Positions 31,691-43,600 of a DNA stretch of 64,000 nt are shown here, in pieces. A program made the translations under genes and the position numbers. The notes beneath the pieces are model-generated. The model made no database searches. It saw only the letters and a list, made by a program, of their open reading frames with translations, and was not told the DNA's origin. Positions within the stretch are counted from its first letter, which is position 1; every line of letters starts with the position of its first letter. Source of the DNA: Oegoconia quadripuncta (taxonomy: Eukaryota > Arthropoda > Insecta > Lepidoptera > Autostichidae); contig OX438754.1 in assembly GCA_949316235.1 (NCBI GenBank), forward strand, positions 7,673,501 to 7,737,500, in the 5' to 3' direction.

Positions 31691-33760
31691 AGCTTACACG
31701 CGTACCTCAACCTCCAATTCACAAGTTGGTGGTTGGGTTGACGCCTTTCCACATTTAGCAATATACCTATTCACATATGTGTGATTGTATTTGCGATGTG
31801 ATTGTAAGCGCTAATACCATTGTATTTATTCCACTAATCTTATAAATGCGGAGCTTTAGATATTTGATCCTCAATGGCTCAATCACGCTATTACGCATGA
31901 ATTTGAATTAAAATGAACTATTTTTTACCCAAAAATTTTCTTTGTATACCTACCGGAAAATAAAATGGTTCCACGATGGAAGGCTAGCTGTGTCTATATA
32001 TATATGAAAAAAATAATGAAACAATACACTGGTGGTGTTGAAAACTTTTTAGAAATTAAAGCAGTTAAGTACGTTGTTTCTTTCCCAAGTTATTGCAAGA
32101 GCACGGATTTATTTTGTTTTAAATTTTTGTTTAGCGCCTGTCAATCAGCCCTGCCTACGAGATTATGTTTATTTGTGATATTTGACCTCGACTTTCATTT
32201 AGAAACCTTATCGGATCTCTTTTTGTATCGTAATTTCGACGTTATCCATAGAGTTCACAGATTTTTGTACGACACAACCAAGGCTAAGAAGACAAATATT
32301 TTTAGAAGTTCGATCTTATCCTTCCTGCTGGATGAATGTGAACAGTTATCGGATCAATGAATCGACACGTACCTACCTGACCGACCATGGCACAGCCACA
32401 ATTTTGACAGGCTCGATTATGGACCAGTCGTGCTTGATTGTATCAGCTATCCCTGCAAACTGGTTCTCGAAAATAATTTAAAATTTAGACACCTAATGCA
32501 AGATATGGCGTTAGGGGATTGATTTTTGAGATTCAACACTTGGCTACTTCCCTCTCAACGTAGAAAGAAATTTGCAAGTGCTATTCTAGTTTCTAAATTA
32601 AAATTATTATCCTATTTTTAATAAAAGTTTAAAGTTAAGCCATTTTTCAGACGCTAATTTGGGAGTGTCAAGTTGCCGTTGTTAAAACTCAAAAAAAGAT
32701 GCCCAGATAACAAGAATCTAATAAAGTCCAAGATACCTGCGTAATCTCATTGTAGATGTAAATTATGCCAGTTTAAAAAAAATCTTATATTTGGTAAATA
32801 GTACCAAATATAAGATTATTTTGGACTGGTATCATCAGCTATAATTCTTGTGTCGCAAGGAGATTATACAAATAAGAGACAGCGGATTAGTATTTGGCTA
32901 AGGACCACGATTTTCCAGGGGGTCCTAATTGACTTGACCCTCCCCTATGCCTTGCGTACCGTTCGACCGGAGGGAGTCGTAAGAACGGAACCTCTACCTC
33001 GTTGAACGCGTAAAAAGTCATCACGCTCGGGCACGGTAATCTCTATATGTAACCCTACATAGCCTCCTGCAGCTGCCCCTATTTCCGGTGCTGATACTCT
33101 TGCTGCTTTTGTGCAGGATTTTATAGGGAGCGCATCTGGTCACCCCTTCTAATTTTCTCTATTCTTGAGACTACATTGAAGAAGTCTGAAACTTAACAAT
33201 GTTACCAGTCAACTAAAATCCCAACGCTATAGCCTAGTTTTGTACCGTTACCTTTTTTCCGAAATAGGTCCGGCAATTCAACTGGACCTGTGTGAGCGTA
33301 TTGTGTTGGTCCATCAGTGAGTGGTCCTAGCGCCTGCGTTCGTCTCATCGCATTTAGATTAAAATCCCTTAAAATGGCCTCTACATGTTAATACAATACA
33401 TTTATCAACATTAATATTCTCGACCTAAATTAGATAAAGCCTAGATATAAAGTATCCGATGATTAATACATAATGTAAATTCGTTATGTTCAATCAATTG
33501 TTAATTTTTTTAAAGTGTGTGTACGTTATACATATTTAGCTCCGTGCTTCTGCTATCAACGGCAATCCGCAACAAGATGGCGAAAATCAAATTGCAGAAT
33601 TAAAAATCAAATGGCCTCGTTAAGTTAATGAAATGACAGCCAGTCGAGCGTATATTAATATAAATTTTTGAAATACTTGCGTATTCTACAGATTTTCTAA
33701 ACATAAATAGGGGAAAATGATAAACGAATAGCCTAACGAATTCTGATTCTGTCGAAATAA
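31691..33760. other. Intergenic, with one strong hairpin
   Basis: A 131-codon frame at 31965-32360 has no recognisable domain and is probably chance. A perfect 16-bp inverted repeat, AATCTTATATTTGGTA with a 5-base loop, occupies 32781-32817. A GC-richer patch at 32925-33130 is not assigned. Confidence 0.3.
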
Positions 33761-33764
33761 AAAA

Positions 33765-34330
33765 TATAAATTGAAAATGTATAAAACCCCTGAGAAAACA
33801 AATGATTATATCATTTAAATAGACCAAACTATTTTAAAAGCCTCTAAAAATATCACTAGGTATAAAAAAAAATTATAAAAACCTCGACAGACTATGGTAT
33901 CATCAAAATACATTATGACAAATCAACATTTTGTTATAATAAAATTGTTCTTATTTTTATCACTACCATCAGACGCTCATAATTTTGTAAAATCTATAGG
34001 TGTAAACTGTTTATTAGCGTTACCGTAAGGTATTGTTGTTATACATACATACATAAAGTCACGCCAGTTTCCCGTAGGGGTAGGCAGAGACCATAGGCAC
34101 ACACTGCTATAAGTTTACCCAACAATCGAAATAAATAAATACTCCAAAAAACTATATTAAACCCTGAATATCTTCGAACCTTTCCATCAAACCTGTCCTG
34201 TCACCTCGGTTAATTTTTAATATGAAAAAATTGCACTTGAATCGGACCACGCATTACTGAGATGCGTCCGCACAAAGACTGTAGATACACAAAACGCCGT
34301 CAAACACCCCTCGTTTCGCGTCTGGGATTA
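33765..34330 (-). repeat. Repeat E / repeat C composite
   Basis: AAAACCCCTGAGAAAACAAA and AAACCTCGACAGACTATGGT are the degenerate family seen at 42455-42960. CATACATACATAAAGTCACG with CCGTAGGGGTAGGCAGAGAC (34048-34092) is a repeat C-type block. TTGCACTTGAATCGGACCAC and GATGCGTCCGCACAAAGACT are inverted repeat E. Confidence 0.4.
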
Positions 34331-34845
34331 AAAAATGGTAAGAACATTGTTCATTTTAGGATAATTAACTAGAAACCGTGTATACCCGTCGAAGCAGATT
34401 TTTTGAAAATGGATCGAAAATTTACCTCTGTATTGTAAGCTCCGTATTTAAAGCGTAGCGACGGTAACTCGTCTGCTCTGGGTGCGACAGTAAACCAGCG
34501 CTGAGCTCTTATAAGCTCAGCATATAGCTGAGTCGTTTCCCTTTCGCTGCTGCGACACTTATCTGAGTGTTCTGTTATTTTATTTTCCTAACAATAGTTG
34601 TTGTATGTGTCGAAGTCGCAAATAAACAGTTTCTTTCTTTTTTCTAAATGAGTTCACGGATTAGACCCTCAAATTACTGAAGAAAGAAGTCATAGAATAA
34701 CATCAAAATACTTACCTATATTAAATGGAATTTGTTGATATTAAACGGTACATGGATTGATAGAAAATTGCTTTCGCAACGTTATTGTTATGCAGCAGCT
34801 ACGCCGACGTTGATCACGAGTTTTCAAAGTAAATGCATGAATTTA
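34331..34845. other. Intergenic
   Basis: No supported gene. An AGCGCTGAGCTCTTATAAGC segment near 34500 may be part of a repeat A relative. Confidence 0.25.
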
Positions 34846-34966
34846 GGCCCGTATTACAAAACAACTCTGCAGACATGAATCTCAATACGAATAGATAAAT
34901 TAGTATTTTTGCCTCGAGAAAGGGATGGCAATAATAATCAGACTGAGTAATTCTGTAATATGGACC
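34846..34966. mobile_element. 121-bp MITE, GGCCC ends, TTTA flanks
   Basis: It begins GGCCCGTATTACAAAA and ends TTCTGTAATATGGACC. TTTA precedes and follows it. Same family as 43309 and 52954. Too short to code; a PIF/Harbinger-type TTA target is likely. Confidence 0.75.
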
Positions 34967-35740
34967 TTTAGAGCTATGTTTCTTAGGAATGCATATAAAC
35001 ATCTAGATTGATCAAGATAAGCATTTAACGACGTATTAGGATAGATACGTAATTGGTTGGTATTGCGAAATTATCACCTGAATGATCTTTACTTAGATAC
35101 ATATACATTTCAAGCGTAAATTGTTAGAAATAATGTACCTGTTTGACACATACCAACATTTACTAGTAAACTTTATGGGTTACTAGACAAGAGGCTATAC
35201 ATTTTAACGCCTAATAACTACATACATTCTAAACATTTAATTACCTTTATACCGACTAATACAAATTACGTACACTGTAGCCGTGTATTTGAAAATGGAT
35301 GCGATGAACTTTGTAAATATTAACAAGGAAATCAGTTGAAAACAATACTAATCAATATGTCAATGTGCAAATTAATCAGTTATCCACCGAATACCAGTGG
35401 CACGAGCGCCAATGTAATTTTTCAATACACAATTAACATTATGGCAAGCCTCATTCATTAATAATGCTTGTATGAGCCAATTAGTCAGACTTGTTGTGGC
35501 TTGTAACCTTGCAGTTTGTAGGACTGGTAGTGGTGAACTGCCCCACGTCTCAATGTGACCCGCAGGCTTGCGAAATGTGTACCATATCTACCCACAAGCC
35601 ACACCGGTTGTTATCCGTGGTATACATATTTATATTACATGTTACAAAATACGTTTGTATTATACATGTGGTTAATTAAAATGAAGATGTATTTCAATTT
35701 GGTGATTTCATATTACACTAATAATTTCATATTATACTAA
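34967..35740. other. Intergenic
   Basis: No supported gene or named repeat. Confidence 0.3.
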
Positions 35741-35741
35741 T

Positions 35742-35875
35742 AGAGATAAGATAGCTAGTCCCCCAAATGTGTTGGGGTTTCCGGGTCAGTACGCTTCCAC
35801 CTTCGACCTCATCTTCTCTTAACATCAGGTGTGATTGAGGTACAAGTACGAACCCGTCGTGCATAAAAAAAAACA
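35742..35875 (+). mobile_element. SINE-1 3' half
   Basis: GAGATAAGATAGCTAGTCCC through CATCAGGTGTGATTGAGGTA to CGTCGTGCATAAAAAAAA. Its 5' half is absent. Confidence 0.75.
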
Positions 35876-36796
35876 CTATGTACTCTAGGAACATCGTTTT
35901 TTAAAAGTTCATAAAACGCTATTTATATCAATATTCATTTTAACCATTTATTTCCACACATACAAAAAAAACGACAGCAACATATAAGAAACTAAAACAG
36001 AGGTGACGACTTAGCTAGGTAATACAATAATTTATGTCACTCAGACTGTCCCCCAGTCTGTGACATAAATCGCTCAGCACTGGTTTTCAGCCTGCCCTCG
36101 ACATGTTACAATATATATTTGCATTGCGGGCCTGTTACGCAAGTTAAGCAATAACCACGGGGTTGTAGATGTTAAGACTGGTTTTTTTACAAGAAGTACA
36201 TATACCTTTTTATTATTCAGACATCAACTATTCAAAATTATGTTGTAAAGTTTATCTATTATATTGTAAAGTTCATGCTTTATCTATCCTTATCCTATTT
36301 AAAATTATGATTTGTATTATTTCAACTCTGTAGGTATGTATTGCATATGCATATTACTACTAAAAAGTTGACATCACTTTTAGAACCATTTTATACAAAA
36401 ATTCGCCACTTAGTTATGTCATAGGCGGGACTTAAGTATATAGGGGGACGGAGTCCGGTGGGTCAAATTATTGGTTGATTGAACCAACAGTCAAAAATAA
36501 TATTCTCATTCCTGTATTCAGAGGTTTCAGCAGAAAGTGAGAGCAGTCTAGGAATTCAATCTAGGCTGCTCTCTCTGCTACAAGCATCAATGATGCTTGT
36601 AGCATCGATGATGTCATATTATTGTGTATTGAAAAATTATACATTCACGCTCGTGCCACTCGTATTTTTCATTCAGTCGGAGTTTCGACGGAACGGAACC
36701 GTTTATGCGCTTAGGACTCACCTCTTAACATCTGTCTTTGTGTTTTTACATTGTATAACCACCTCAGCGCATGTTCTTAAATATTTGTTAATATTA
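35876..36796. other. Intergenic, with twin hairpins at 36539-36602
   Basis: Two hairpins lie side by side: GAGAGCAGTCTAG/CTAGGCTGCTCTC (36539-36573, one mismatch) and CTACAAGCATC/GATGCTTGTAG (36578-36602, 3-base loop). A 110-codon frame across them is a by-product. A GTCAGACTGTCCCC/AGTCTGTGAC-type inverted repeat also occurs near 36040. Confidence 0.35.
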
Positions 36797-37415
36797 GATC
36801 CTAATATATGAAATTGGCGTTTTGTAAGGGAGTAACCTAAAGTCGATTTTTTCAAAATATAATATATTTATTTAATCAAAGTATGTACCATTATTTATGC
36901 ACTTTTGTCATCTCATAGGTAGTTCATTGGTCCCTTTACTAAAGAAACCATTCGGACGGGAATCAATAAAATCTTTGAAGACGCTTTGGAATGCCCCATC
37001 GGAGTTGAATTTTTTCCTTGCAAGAAGTTATCCAAATTTCGAAAAAAATGGTAATCTATTGGAGTTACCTACAATTCTTCATTATCAACCTCTGACTCCG
37101 GCCACCCACGGGGCTTGTTTTGCAGGTCAAAATTTCCAGTACGAAAACGTTGGAACCAAAAACGCACTGTGTTTTCTTTTCTGCAGCACTGGTGCCACGG
37201 CGGAACTCGTACGATATTTTAAGTTTTCCATTTTGTAAACTGAGTGACGCAAAGAAATACCAAAAATGGAAAAACATATGGATTACGGTTTTCGAAAAAC
37301 AAATGCATGAGTAAATAGCTGTATAAATTTAAAATTGGAATTCCTAACCATAGAGGAGATATTTGAGATCAAAGTGGCCAGTACGACAAAACGCCAATTT
37401 CATATGTAAGCACCT
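36797..37415 (-). mobile_element. Internally deleted mariner copy
   Basis: The ends ATATGAAATTGGCGTTTTG (left) and, inverted, TAGGTGCTTACATATGAAAT (right) are mariner terminal repeats. The interior on the minus strand keeps the transposase N-terminus (NGKLKISYEFRRGTSAAE, then a shifted VRFWFQRFRTGNFDLQN) joined directly to the C-terminal DYHFFRNLDNFLQGK block. The central part of the catalytic domain is gone. It is 619 bp long, about half the parent. Confidence 0.85.
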
Positions 37416-38929
37416 AATATTATAGGACGCTAGGAGGCGCTGCAATAAATATGTTTCTTCAAAAGGGTTGAACTAATGTGAATAATGTTTCCTATTTCTA
37501 ACAACTCGTAGCTTGCTTTAGATATAGTGTAGGTATTTAGTTATAACATATATATTAAAATTACCACTTCATTGCTTCGCAGAAGATTACTTAGAATTCG
37601 TGTAATGGTTTTTCTAAATTTTTCATCAATAATTTGTGGTTTCATCAGTAGCAATTTATTACTATAAGTTTTTGTCTTAACGCTATTGTTAACGTTGCTC
37701 AATAAATGGTTGTAAACTGTTCAAATTTAGCAGGTCGAAAGAATCCAACAGTTCCCGATTGGGCGAGATTTGGTACTCTATCCATATCTAAAAATAATAA
37801 ATAATTAGGAACTTTAAGAATATTGGATGTAAAAATAATTTGCTTACTGACTAGACTGGTTATTGAACCTGAACCCAGAACCCTTTGCCTGGCGAGCAGT
37901 AGTACCTGAGGTACAAAACTACTAAGTCAAGGACGTCAATTGAAATAATTTAATAAATGAAGATACAGCAGGAGCGTGAGGTATTATTGCGTAAAAATTC
38001 CAATGCTAACATCGAGATTGAACTCTGCAATCGATTAGATTGCAACAAATATAAATACTTAGCTGGAACGCTGCTGTACGAAATAGTCGCTTATAAACGT
38101 TGCCTCCTTTAGAAACTACGATGAAACGATTACGAACCATTTGGGTTCTTATTGCATCTAATTATTTTGGAGGTAAATGTACCTAATTTCTGGTTATACA
38201 TGCAGCAAGATTTATTAGAGGTAATTCTAATTCATGGACTTGCTTCCTAGACCAGAAAACTATAATGTAGTGCAAATGTTGTTTTAATAAAGATAATCTG
38301 GTTGAACGTTGCTAATAAAGATCAATATTCGCGAATGGAAGTTAAAAGAAAGGCCATGATACCATCCTCCCCTCCCGCGATCTCTCGCGCGCCGACCTTC
38401 GCATCTAGTCACATGACTGCATTGCAGAGCTTCGCGCAGGTTAATCCACTTTTCACACTCGCGCCTTTACGATCCAATATGTATCGAAACTACGTAGTGA
38501 ACGAAATGGCATTAATAATTTCCAAAAAAAATATGTCATGTTAACCTTTGTTGCCATTTCCCATAATTTACATTACATACAAAGGAGAGAAGCCATTACG
38601 CTCACTTTTTGAATTAATACCTACAAATTTAATTTAATTTTAAAGTTAATTTTTATGTATCTAGTAATTAATGAAAATCTGCATAATAATGCGCATAAAT
38701 AAATTATAAACGTCAAAATAACGAACATATTCAGTCTATTTTTTTTAACTTATTTAACGTAATTTTTTCATTACTTCATGTAGTTTCAATGTCAGTATAA
38801 AGTATTTTAAACCTCTCTTATAATAAGGATTCATTTGCTTTATGGAGTCTGTTTAAGCCCCCTGTGCTATCCAATTGCATTTAACCTAAACAAATATAGA
38901 TCATTTCAAATAGTAAGTATTTTGACTTA
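37416..38929. other. Intergenic, with a GC-rich patch at 38365-38475
   Basis: CTCCCGCGATCTCTCGCGCG and TTCGCGCAGGTTAATCC stand out from the AT-rich surroundings and look unique. This may be a promoter or enhancer, or the remains of an exon. No reading frame in it is convincing. Confidence 0.25.
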
Positions 38930-39001
38930 CACTGGTCATCAAAAAAATCGACTCGATCGATATAGATTTACTTGGTGAGTTGATTTTTTTGACGCCCAGT
39001 G
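38930..39001. mobile_element. 72-bp Tc1-type foldback MITE
   Basis: CACTGGTCATCAAAAAAATC and its near-complement GATTTTTTTGACGCCCAGTG (order as read), each flanked by TA. The arms are about 25 bp with 22 bp between them. Confidence 0.7.
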
Positions 39002-39954
39002 TATTTCAATGAAAAAATCACTTCTTCCTTTTGTAAATTACTCTTTTAATTTATAGTATATGTATGTATATTGCCACAGCCCACAGATACCTGAGATGTT
39101 GGGTCGGACGATCCTTTCGGTTTCTCCCGTTCTTTTTAAAATCGAATGTTAGGATCTAATTTGGTTTGTTCAAAGTAGTACTTTACTCTAAAGTATCGTG
39201 ATTCTACACAAAATATTTTCAAACATAACTTTGGATTATTTTTTCATCCAGCAAAAAATTAATCGTATGTCGAAACACATGATCATTAGCATAAGTTATA
39301 TATTTTATTGCGTAATTAATACAAAGTGAATGTACAAAATAGTGCTGGTCCCAAGAGAAGTGAGGTCTATTTCGACCCTTAAGAATTAAGTTTGCAGGTA
39401 CATATTTGTAACTACCGTTTACATCTTAAAGATGACCAAATTGTTGTGACTTTAAAACCCGCCACAATCTTACCTATTTGTTAACCGCAAAAGAGCAAGT
39501 TTTTGCTGTTGACATTATGAAGTAGGTTCATTTATCAGTGTGGTAAATCATCGGCTTTTTGCTTTTGGTCAGCGCTGGCATTTAGATGAAATGTAACGAG
39601 TTGACAATTTACTAGACACTAATCAAGTGTGCGCGGAAGTACTAACATTTCGACGAATAACTTAGCTAGAATAAAATAACATAAATTTTTCTTATTTTTT
39701 ACCCTACTGCCTCAGGATTACTGCCAGTAATTTTTACGGGTGTATGTACAAGTATGTATTGTATGGAAATTTCTATGTTACCTCTTGAAGCCTCGATTTT
39801 GGAGTGTAGAATGTCGTTCGATTCACCTTGAATCCCGATAGCACAGATTACTATATTAACTTTACCTATGCCAAAAAGTCTAACATGACGCCCGCAAAAA
39901 TACAAAATATACAACCCCGTTTTTTGGTTTTAGAGAATAACATCATAGTTATTA
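39002..39954. other. Intergenic
   Basis: No supported gene. A 71-codon minus-strand frame at 39699-39914 has no recognisable feature. Confidence 0.3.
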
Positions 39955-40197
39955 TAAATAATGAATATCTTTGTACATACACACAGCGCCATCTAGTTCC
40001 ATACTAAGCAACTAGGCTTGTATTATGGACTCCAGGTGGTTGATAAACTACACAAATATAATAAATGAAAAACAACCATAACTCGGGAACACATGTCTGT
40101 ATTCATCATACAAACATATGCCCCTAGCGGGGTTCGAACCCGCAACCTTTTGATATAGCAGCAGAGTTTCTAACCACTACACCAAACAAGTCGTCAA
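39955..40197 (-). mobile_element. SINE-3, full-length reference copy
   Basis: On the minus strand: GACGACTTGTTTGGTGTAGT, GGTTGCGGGTTCGAACCCCG (B box), ATATGTTTGTATGATGAATA, GTAGTTTATCAACCACCTGG, CCTAGTTGCTTAGTATGG and CTAGATGGCGCTGTGTGTAT. It is about 240 bp. The head is tRNA-like, the body unrelated to SINE-1. Confidence 0.8.
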
Positions 40198-40204
40198 ATA
40201 TTTT

Positions 40205-40223
40205 CTCTCTCTCTCTCTCTCTC
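40205..40223. repeat. CT microsatellite
   Basis: Nine to ten uninterrupted CT units directly after the SINE-3 head. Confidence 0.9.
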
Positions 40224-42164
40224 ATTATAGGCCTATGTTCCTGTCATGGATGTTTACGGGCTGAGATGATGATACTTCATTTTGCGGTTTTCTTCATACA
40301 AATTCTACATAACTATTTAAGTTTGTCAGTTTAAAAAAATTGGCAGTTGTAGTGTTGGGCACGAAACTCTTAAATGTTCGAGTGCTAGTCGCACTTGACT
40401 CATACTTTTTGTAGTTAAGTAACTCTATATCATTGCATCGTCGAATGGATACCTACTATTCATAAGTAGATACCGTAGCGACCTGCGTAGGTGTATCAAG
40501 TATATAGTTTCAGTGGCTATTGTTCACAATAATAAATAATAATGGATGAATAACGACTATGAAAACGACTGTGTAACGTAATAATATAAATGTCATGCTT
40601 GTAGGTGGGAAACCAAATCTGGATCACCCATTTGCAATACCGTGTAGGTACCTACTCTAGCGAATTATAAACATTATGCATAATTGAAAATTCCTACATA
40701 CAAGCGCTTATTGCTACAGTGTTTGATATATATAGGACCATGTCATTATAGGTAAATATGTTAAACGTTGTATGTGCCCCGGCTTCAACTGTACTGTACT
40801 ACTATCATTGATTATGTGGGTGTGGCAGTTATTAACACATAATTATGTATTTTATAAAGAGCCGGTTCTATACTTACGTGTTGCTACAATACACAAAGTG
40901 GAATTTAGCTATTTTTTGCAATGTCGAAAAACTGTATTGAAATAGTGCCAAATAGTGCCCAAAGGAAATACAATGTGCAACTGTAGGAATTATTCAATAT
41001 TTCAAGTGAGCATTCTGGCGTCACGTGTTGCTGGAATTCTCATTCTCATACGCAGAGACTGCTCTTACGATTATAATTGATATCCCAAAAAACTATGCGT
41101 AGGTAAATAGTGCAACCGAAATAGACAAGTTCCATAAATAATTCTTCAAAAACGACGAAGTTATTTAGATGTCTTGTGAAAAAGGGCAGCGCAGATAATG
41201 GACTTTTTGTAGATTGGACAAAAAAATCCAAATCGGACAATTTTGTCCGCGTGGATGGAATGTATGGTATTCTATGCACACATGGAATACAAAAGTGAAG
41301 CCCAGTACAGTTTTTGCCATTGTCAAAATAGCTCAATTCCACTGTGTATATTACAGCATCACGCACGTGTCTCCATGTCACGTATGATTATAATTATAAG
41401 TGTATTTATGTATTTCAATCAATAAATAGTTTGTTTAAAATAATTTGCAACAATACGTGACACTAATCTAGTATTATATCATCTCGATGGAACACAATCA
41501 CTTTCCATTTTACGGTTCCTTGGTTTAAGCAACATTTTTGCATAATTTTATGCCAATTTGTTTTGGTAATAGGTAGCTGTTTTGTTGCTTTAGGAATCTT
41601 AGGATACAGATGTAGATAGGTAAGCGGTTGCTTGTTTCTTCTACATTTTATCTACCAACAACGTTTTTATAACAGTTGAATCAATTTAACACCTTGTGTA
41701 AAATATAAATTAAAAATAGAAACTGTAGAAAGTGTCTGGCTGCCACACCAACAGAATTTGTATCTGATGAAATGTTTTAAGTACGTTATATCCTTTACGT
41801 TACATATTACTCCAATTTAACTTAGTAAAACTAGATTAAATTCCCACATGTAGGTAAGATACTAAATCTACCCAGATATCGGATAAGCCATGTCAGAGCG
41901 TATAACAAATGCTCTTAACCGGTATCGCACATAAATATAGAAATTAAATGCGTTTACGCAGAGGCTTATTAACGCTTTAAATTGTGTCACTCAATCCGGC
42001 AACATTAAATTATTATCTATTCAATTGGTGTAGGTCTGTCCGTTCACGTGTTCCGAGCGACATGTGGTAGTATAGTACTACAAACCGGCTAACGAGTTCA
42101 TGCAAGGTTTGTGATAGGTGTTTGCCTGGACCTCTTTAAACGGCACGCCGTAAAAAATTAGAGC
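40224..42164. other. Intergenic
   Basis: Frames at 41046-41381 (minus) and 41243-41425 (plus) overlap each other and show no family features. No repeat family was recognised with confidence. Confidence 0.3.
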
Positions 42165-42349
42165 AATTAATACATTGTGCAGGGCACATAGTTCGAAGAA
42201 CTGATGGCCAGTGGGGCATTAAAGTTCTTGAGTGGAGACCATGCACCAACAAGCGCAGCGTAGGACGTCTACTCACAAGGTGAACGGACGACCAAATGAA
42301 GGTCGCTGAAAGTCACAGGATGCAGGCCGAAACAGTTTATGTCTACTGA
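42165..42349 (+). pseudogene. RTE retrotransposon ORF, C-terminal fragment
   Basis: The frame from 42182 reads GHIVRRTDGQWGIKVLEW and RPCTNKRSVGRLLTR, then hits TGA where the family has Trp. It matches AGHIARR.DGRWG.KVLEWRPR at 55.6 kb. Only the last part of the protein is present, on the plus strand. Confidence 0.75.
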
Positions 42350-42419
42350 ACGTTATCCGACTTTCAAAGGGGTCGACAAACTGTTGATTGGTTATATGCT
42401 ATCTCGACGTGCAAAACAT

Positions 42420-42960
42420 ATCATCACTAATATTATGGCTAATTAAAAAAAAATTACAAATTGAAAATTTAGAAACCCCCGAGATGAGCTAAGCATAATA
42501 ATATCATCCAGGTATAAAAAGTAACTATGTTAAAAGTTAAATATCTTAACTTTTCTCCTAGTTAAATCTTAAATATATGAAAAAAACCCCACGTAGTTAA
42601 GTCGGACATACGTCCGGACAAAGACTGGACACACTCACACAACGTTGGCAAACACATAACACTCGTCCTTTATGTCGAGAAATGAATACATGAGGTATAC
42701 TTCGTATAACGATAAATTGAAATTTTCGATAACCCGCGAGGAAACGGGCGATTATGTCATCCAGATAAACCAAACCAATTATGTTAAAAGCTAAATATCA
42801 TCGCTACTGCGTAACCGATTTCTATCAAACATACTCGTAGCTAAAGAACTCATACCCGAGTTTAATCTTAAATATAAAAAAATATCTTGGAAAGGTTATG
42901 GTATCACCGAAATACACCAAAAATTTCAAAAGCTAAATATCTTAGTTGGTAGAATACAAA
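42420..42960. repeat. Repeat E-related degenerate block
   Basis: ACAAATTGAAAATTTAGAAA and GTACGTCCGGACAAAGACTG-like sequence (42609-42628) recall 33765-34330. The half-unit ATAACCCGCGAGGAAACGGG to GCTAAATATCATCGC (42730-42800) is a diverged second copy. Confidence 0.35.
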
Positions 42961-43149
42961 ATGAATGGGAAGTAGACTTTCGCTCCTTCAGTTTCGGTGT
43001 GATCGTCTCTCAAAGTACTTAGATCGATTCTTATTTTTAACAATTTCAAATAGGAATATACTGATTAGTAATTTTTCGCAATCGAGCCTTCTGTATCCAA
43101 TTCGATCGAGTTTTTGGCCAACTATAGGTGTATAGACCTAGAGAAGATT

Positions 43150-43600
43150 CAACATCATATCAGCCACAGGCCATCACTGCTGAAGCCTCCCCCATAGATT
43201 TTCAGAACGAACGGTTGGAAACGGTTGCATCCTGTACTTCCCGCGACTTTCACCACCTTGTGGATGGATGTGCGCTTGCCGGTACGCTATCTCCACTCCA
43301 GAAACTTTGGCCAGTATTTCAGAATGTTGCTCAAGCGTAGATGTGCGGTTGAGCATAGTTAAAAAGAGATGCCGATATACAAGTAAAATAAAGGTGTCCG
43401 TTTTTAACTGTCCTCAAGCGGAGATGTCTGCTTGAGTAACATTCTGTAATATAGGCCTAGTGCCCCACCGACCTTCAGTTATTCGAGCTATTTGCCCTAC
43501 CTACTGTCACTTCAACTTACTAATCCGCTGGGCTATGGACAACCGTTCTTCTACGGATTTCTTCTTTCCTGATTCAGTCTCAGGAAAGTGAAACATCTAA
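43150..43600 (-). pseudogene. RTE retrotransposon C-terminal region, split by a MITE
   Basis: Minus-strand sequence parallels 55415-55760: ACTGAAGGTCGGTGGGGCAC, GTTGTCCATAGCCCAGCGG, ACCACAAGGTGGTGAAAGTC, and the tail GCAGTGATGGCCTGTGGCTG. The middle is interrupted by the 149-bp inverted-repeat element at 43309-43457. Stops and small indels are frequent, so this is an old relic. Confidence 0.75.
43309..43457. mobile_element. 149-bp GGCC MITE inserted in RTE
   Basis: It begins GGCCAGTATTTCAGAATG, followed by TTGCTCAAGC, and ends GCTTGAGTAACATTCTG followed by TAATATAGGCC. The ends match the family of 34846 and 52954. The interrupted RTE sequence is continuous on either side, which fixes the limits. 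Confidence 0.75.

Noticed and set aside
31965..32360. 131-codon open frame
   Set aside because: No recognisable motif; cysteine- and phenylalanine-rich as expected from T-rich DNA; no splice signals that make sense.
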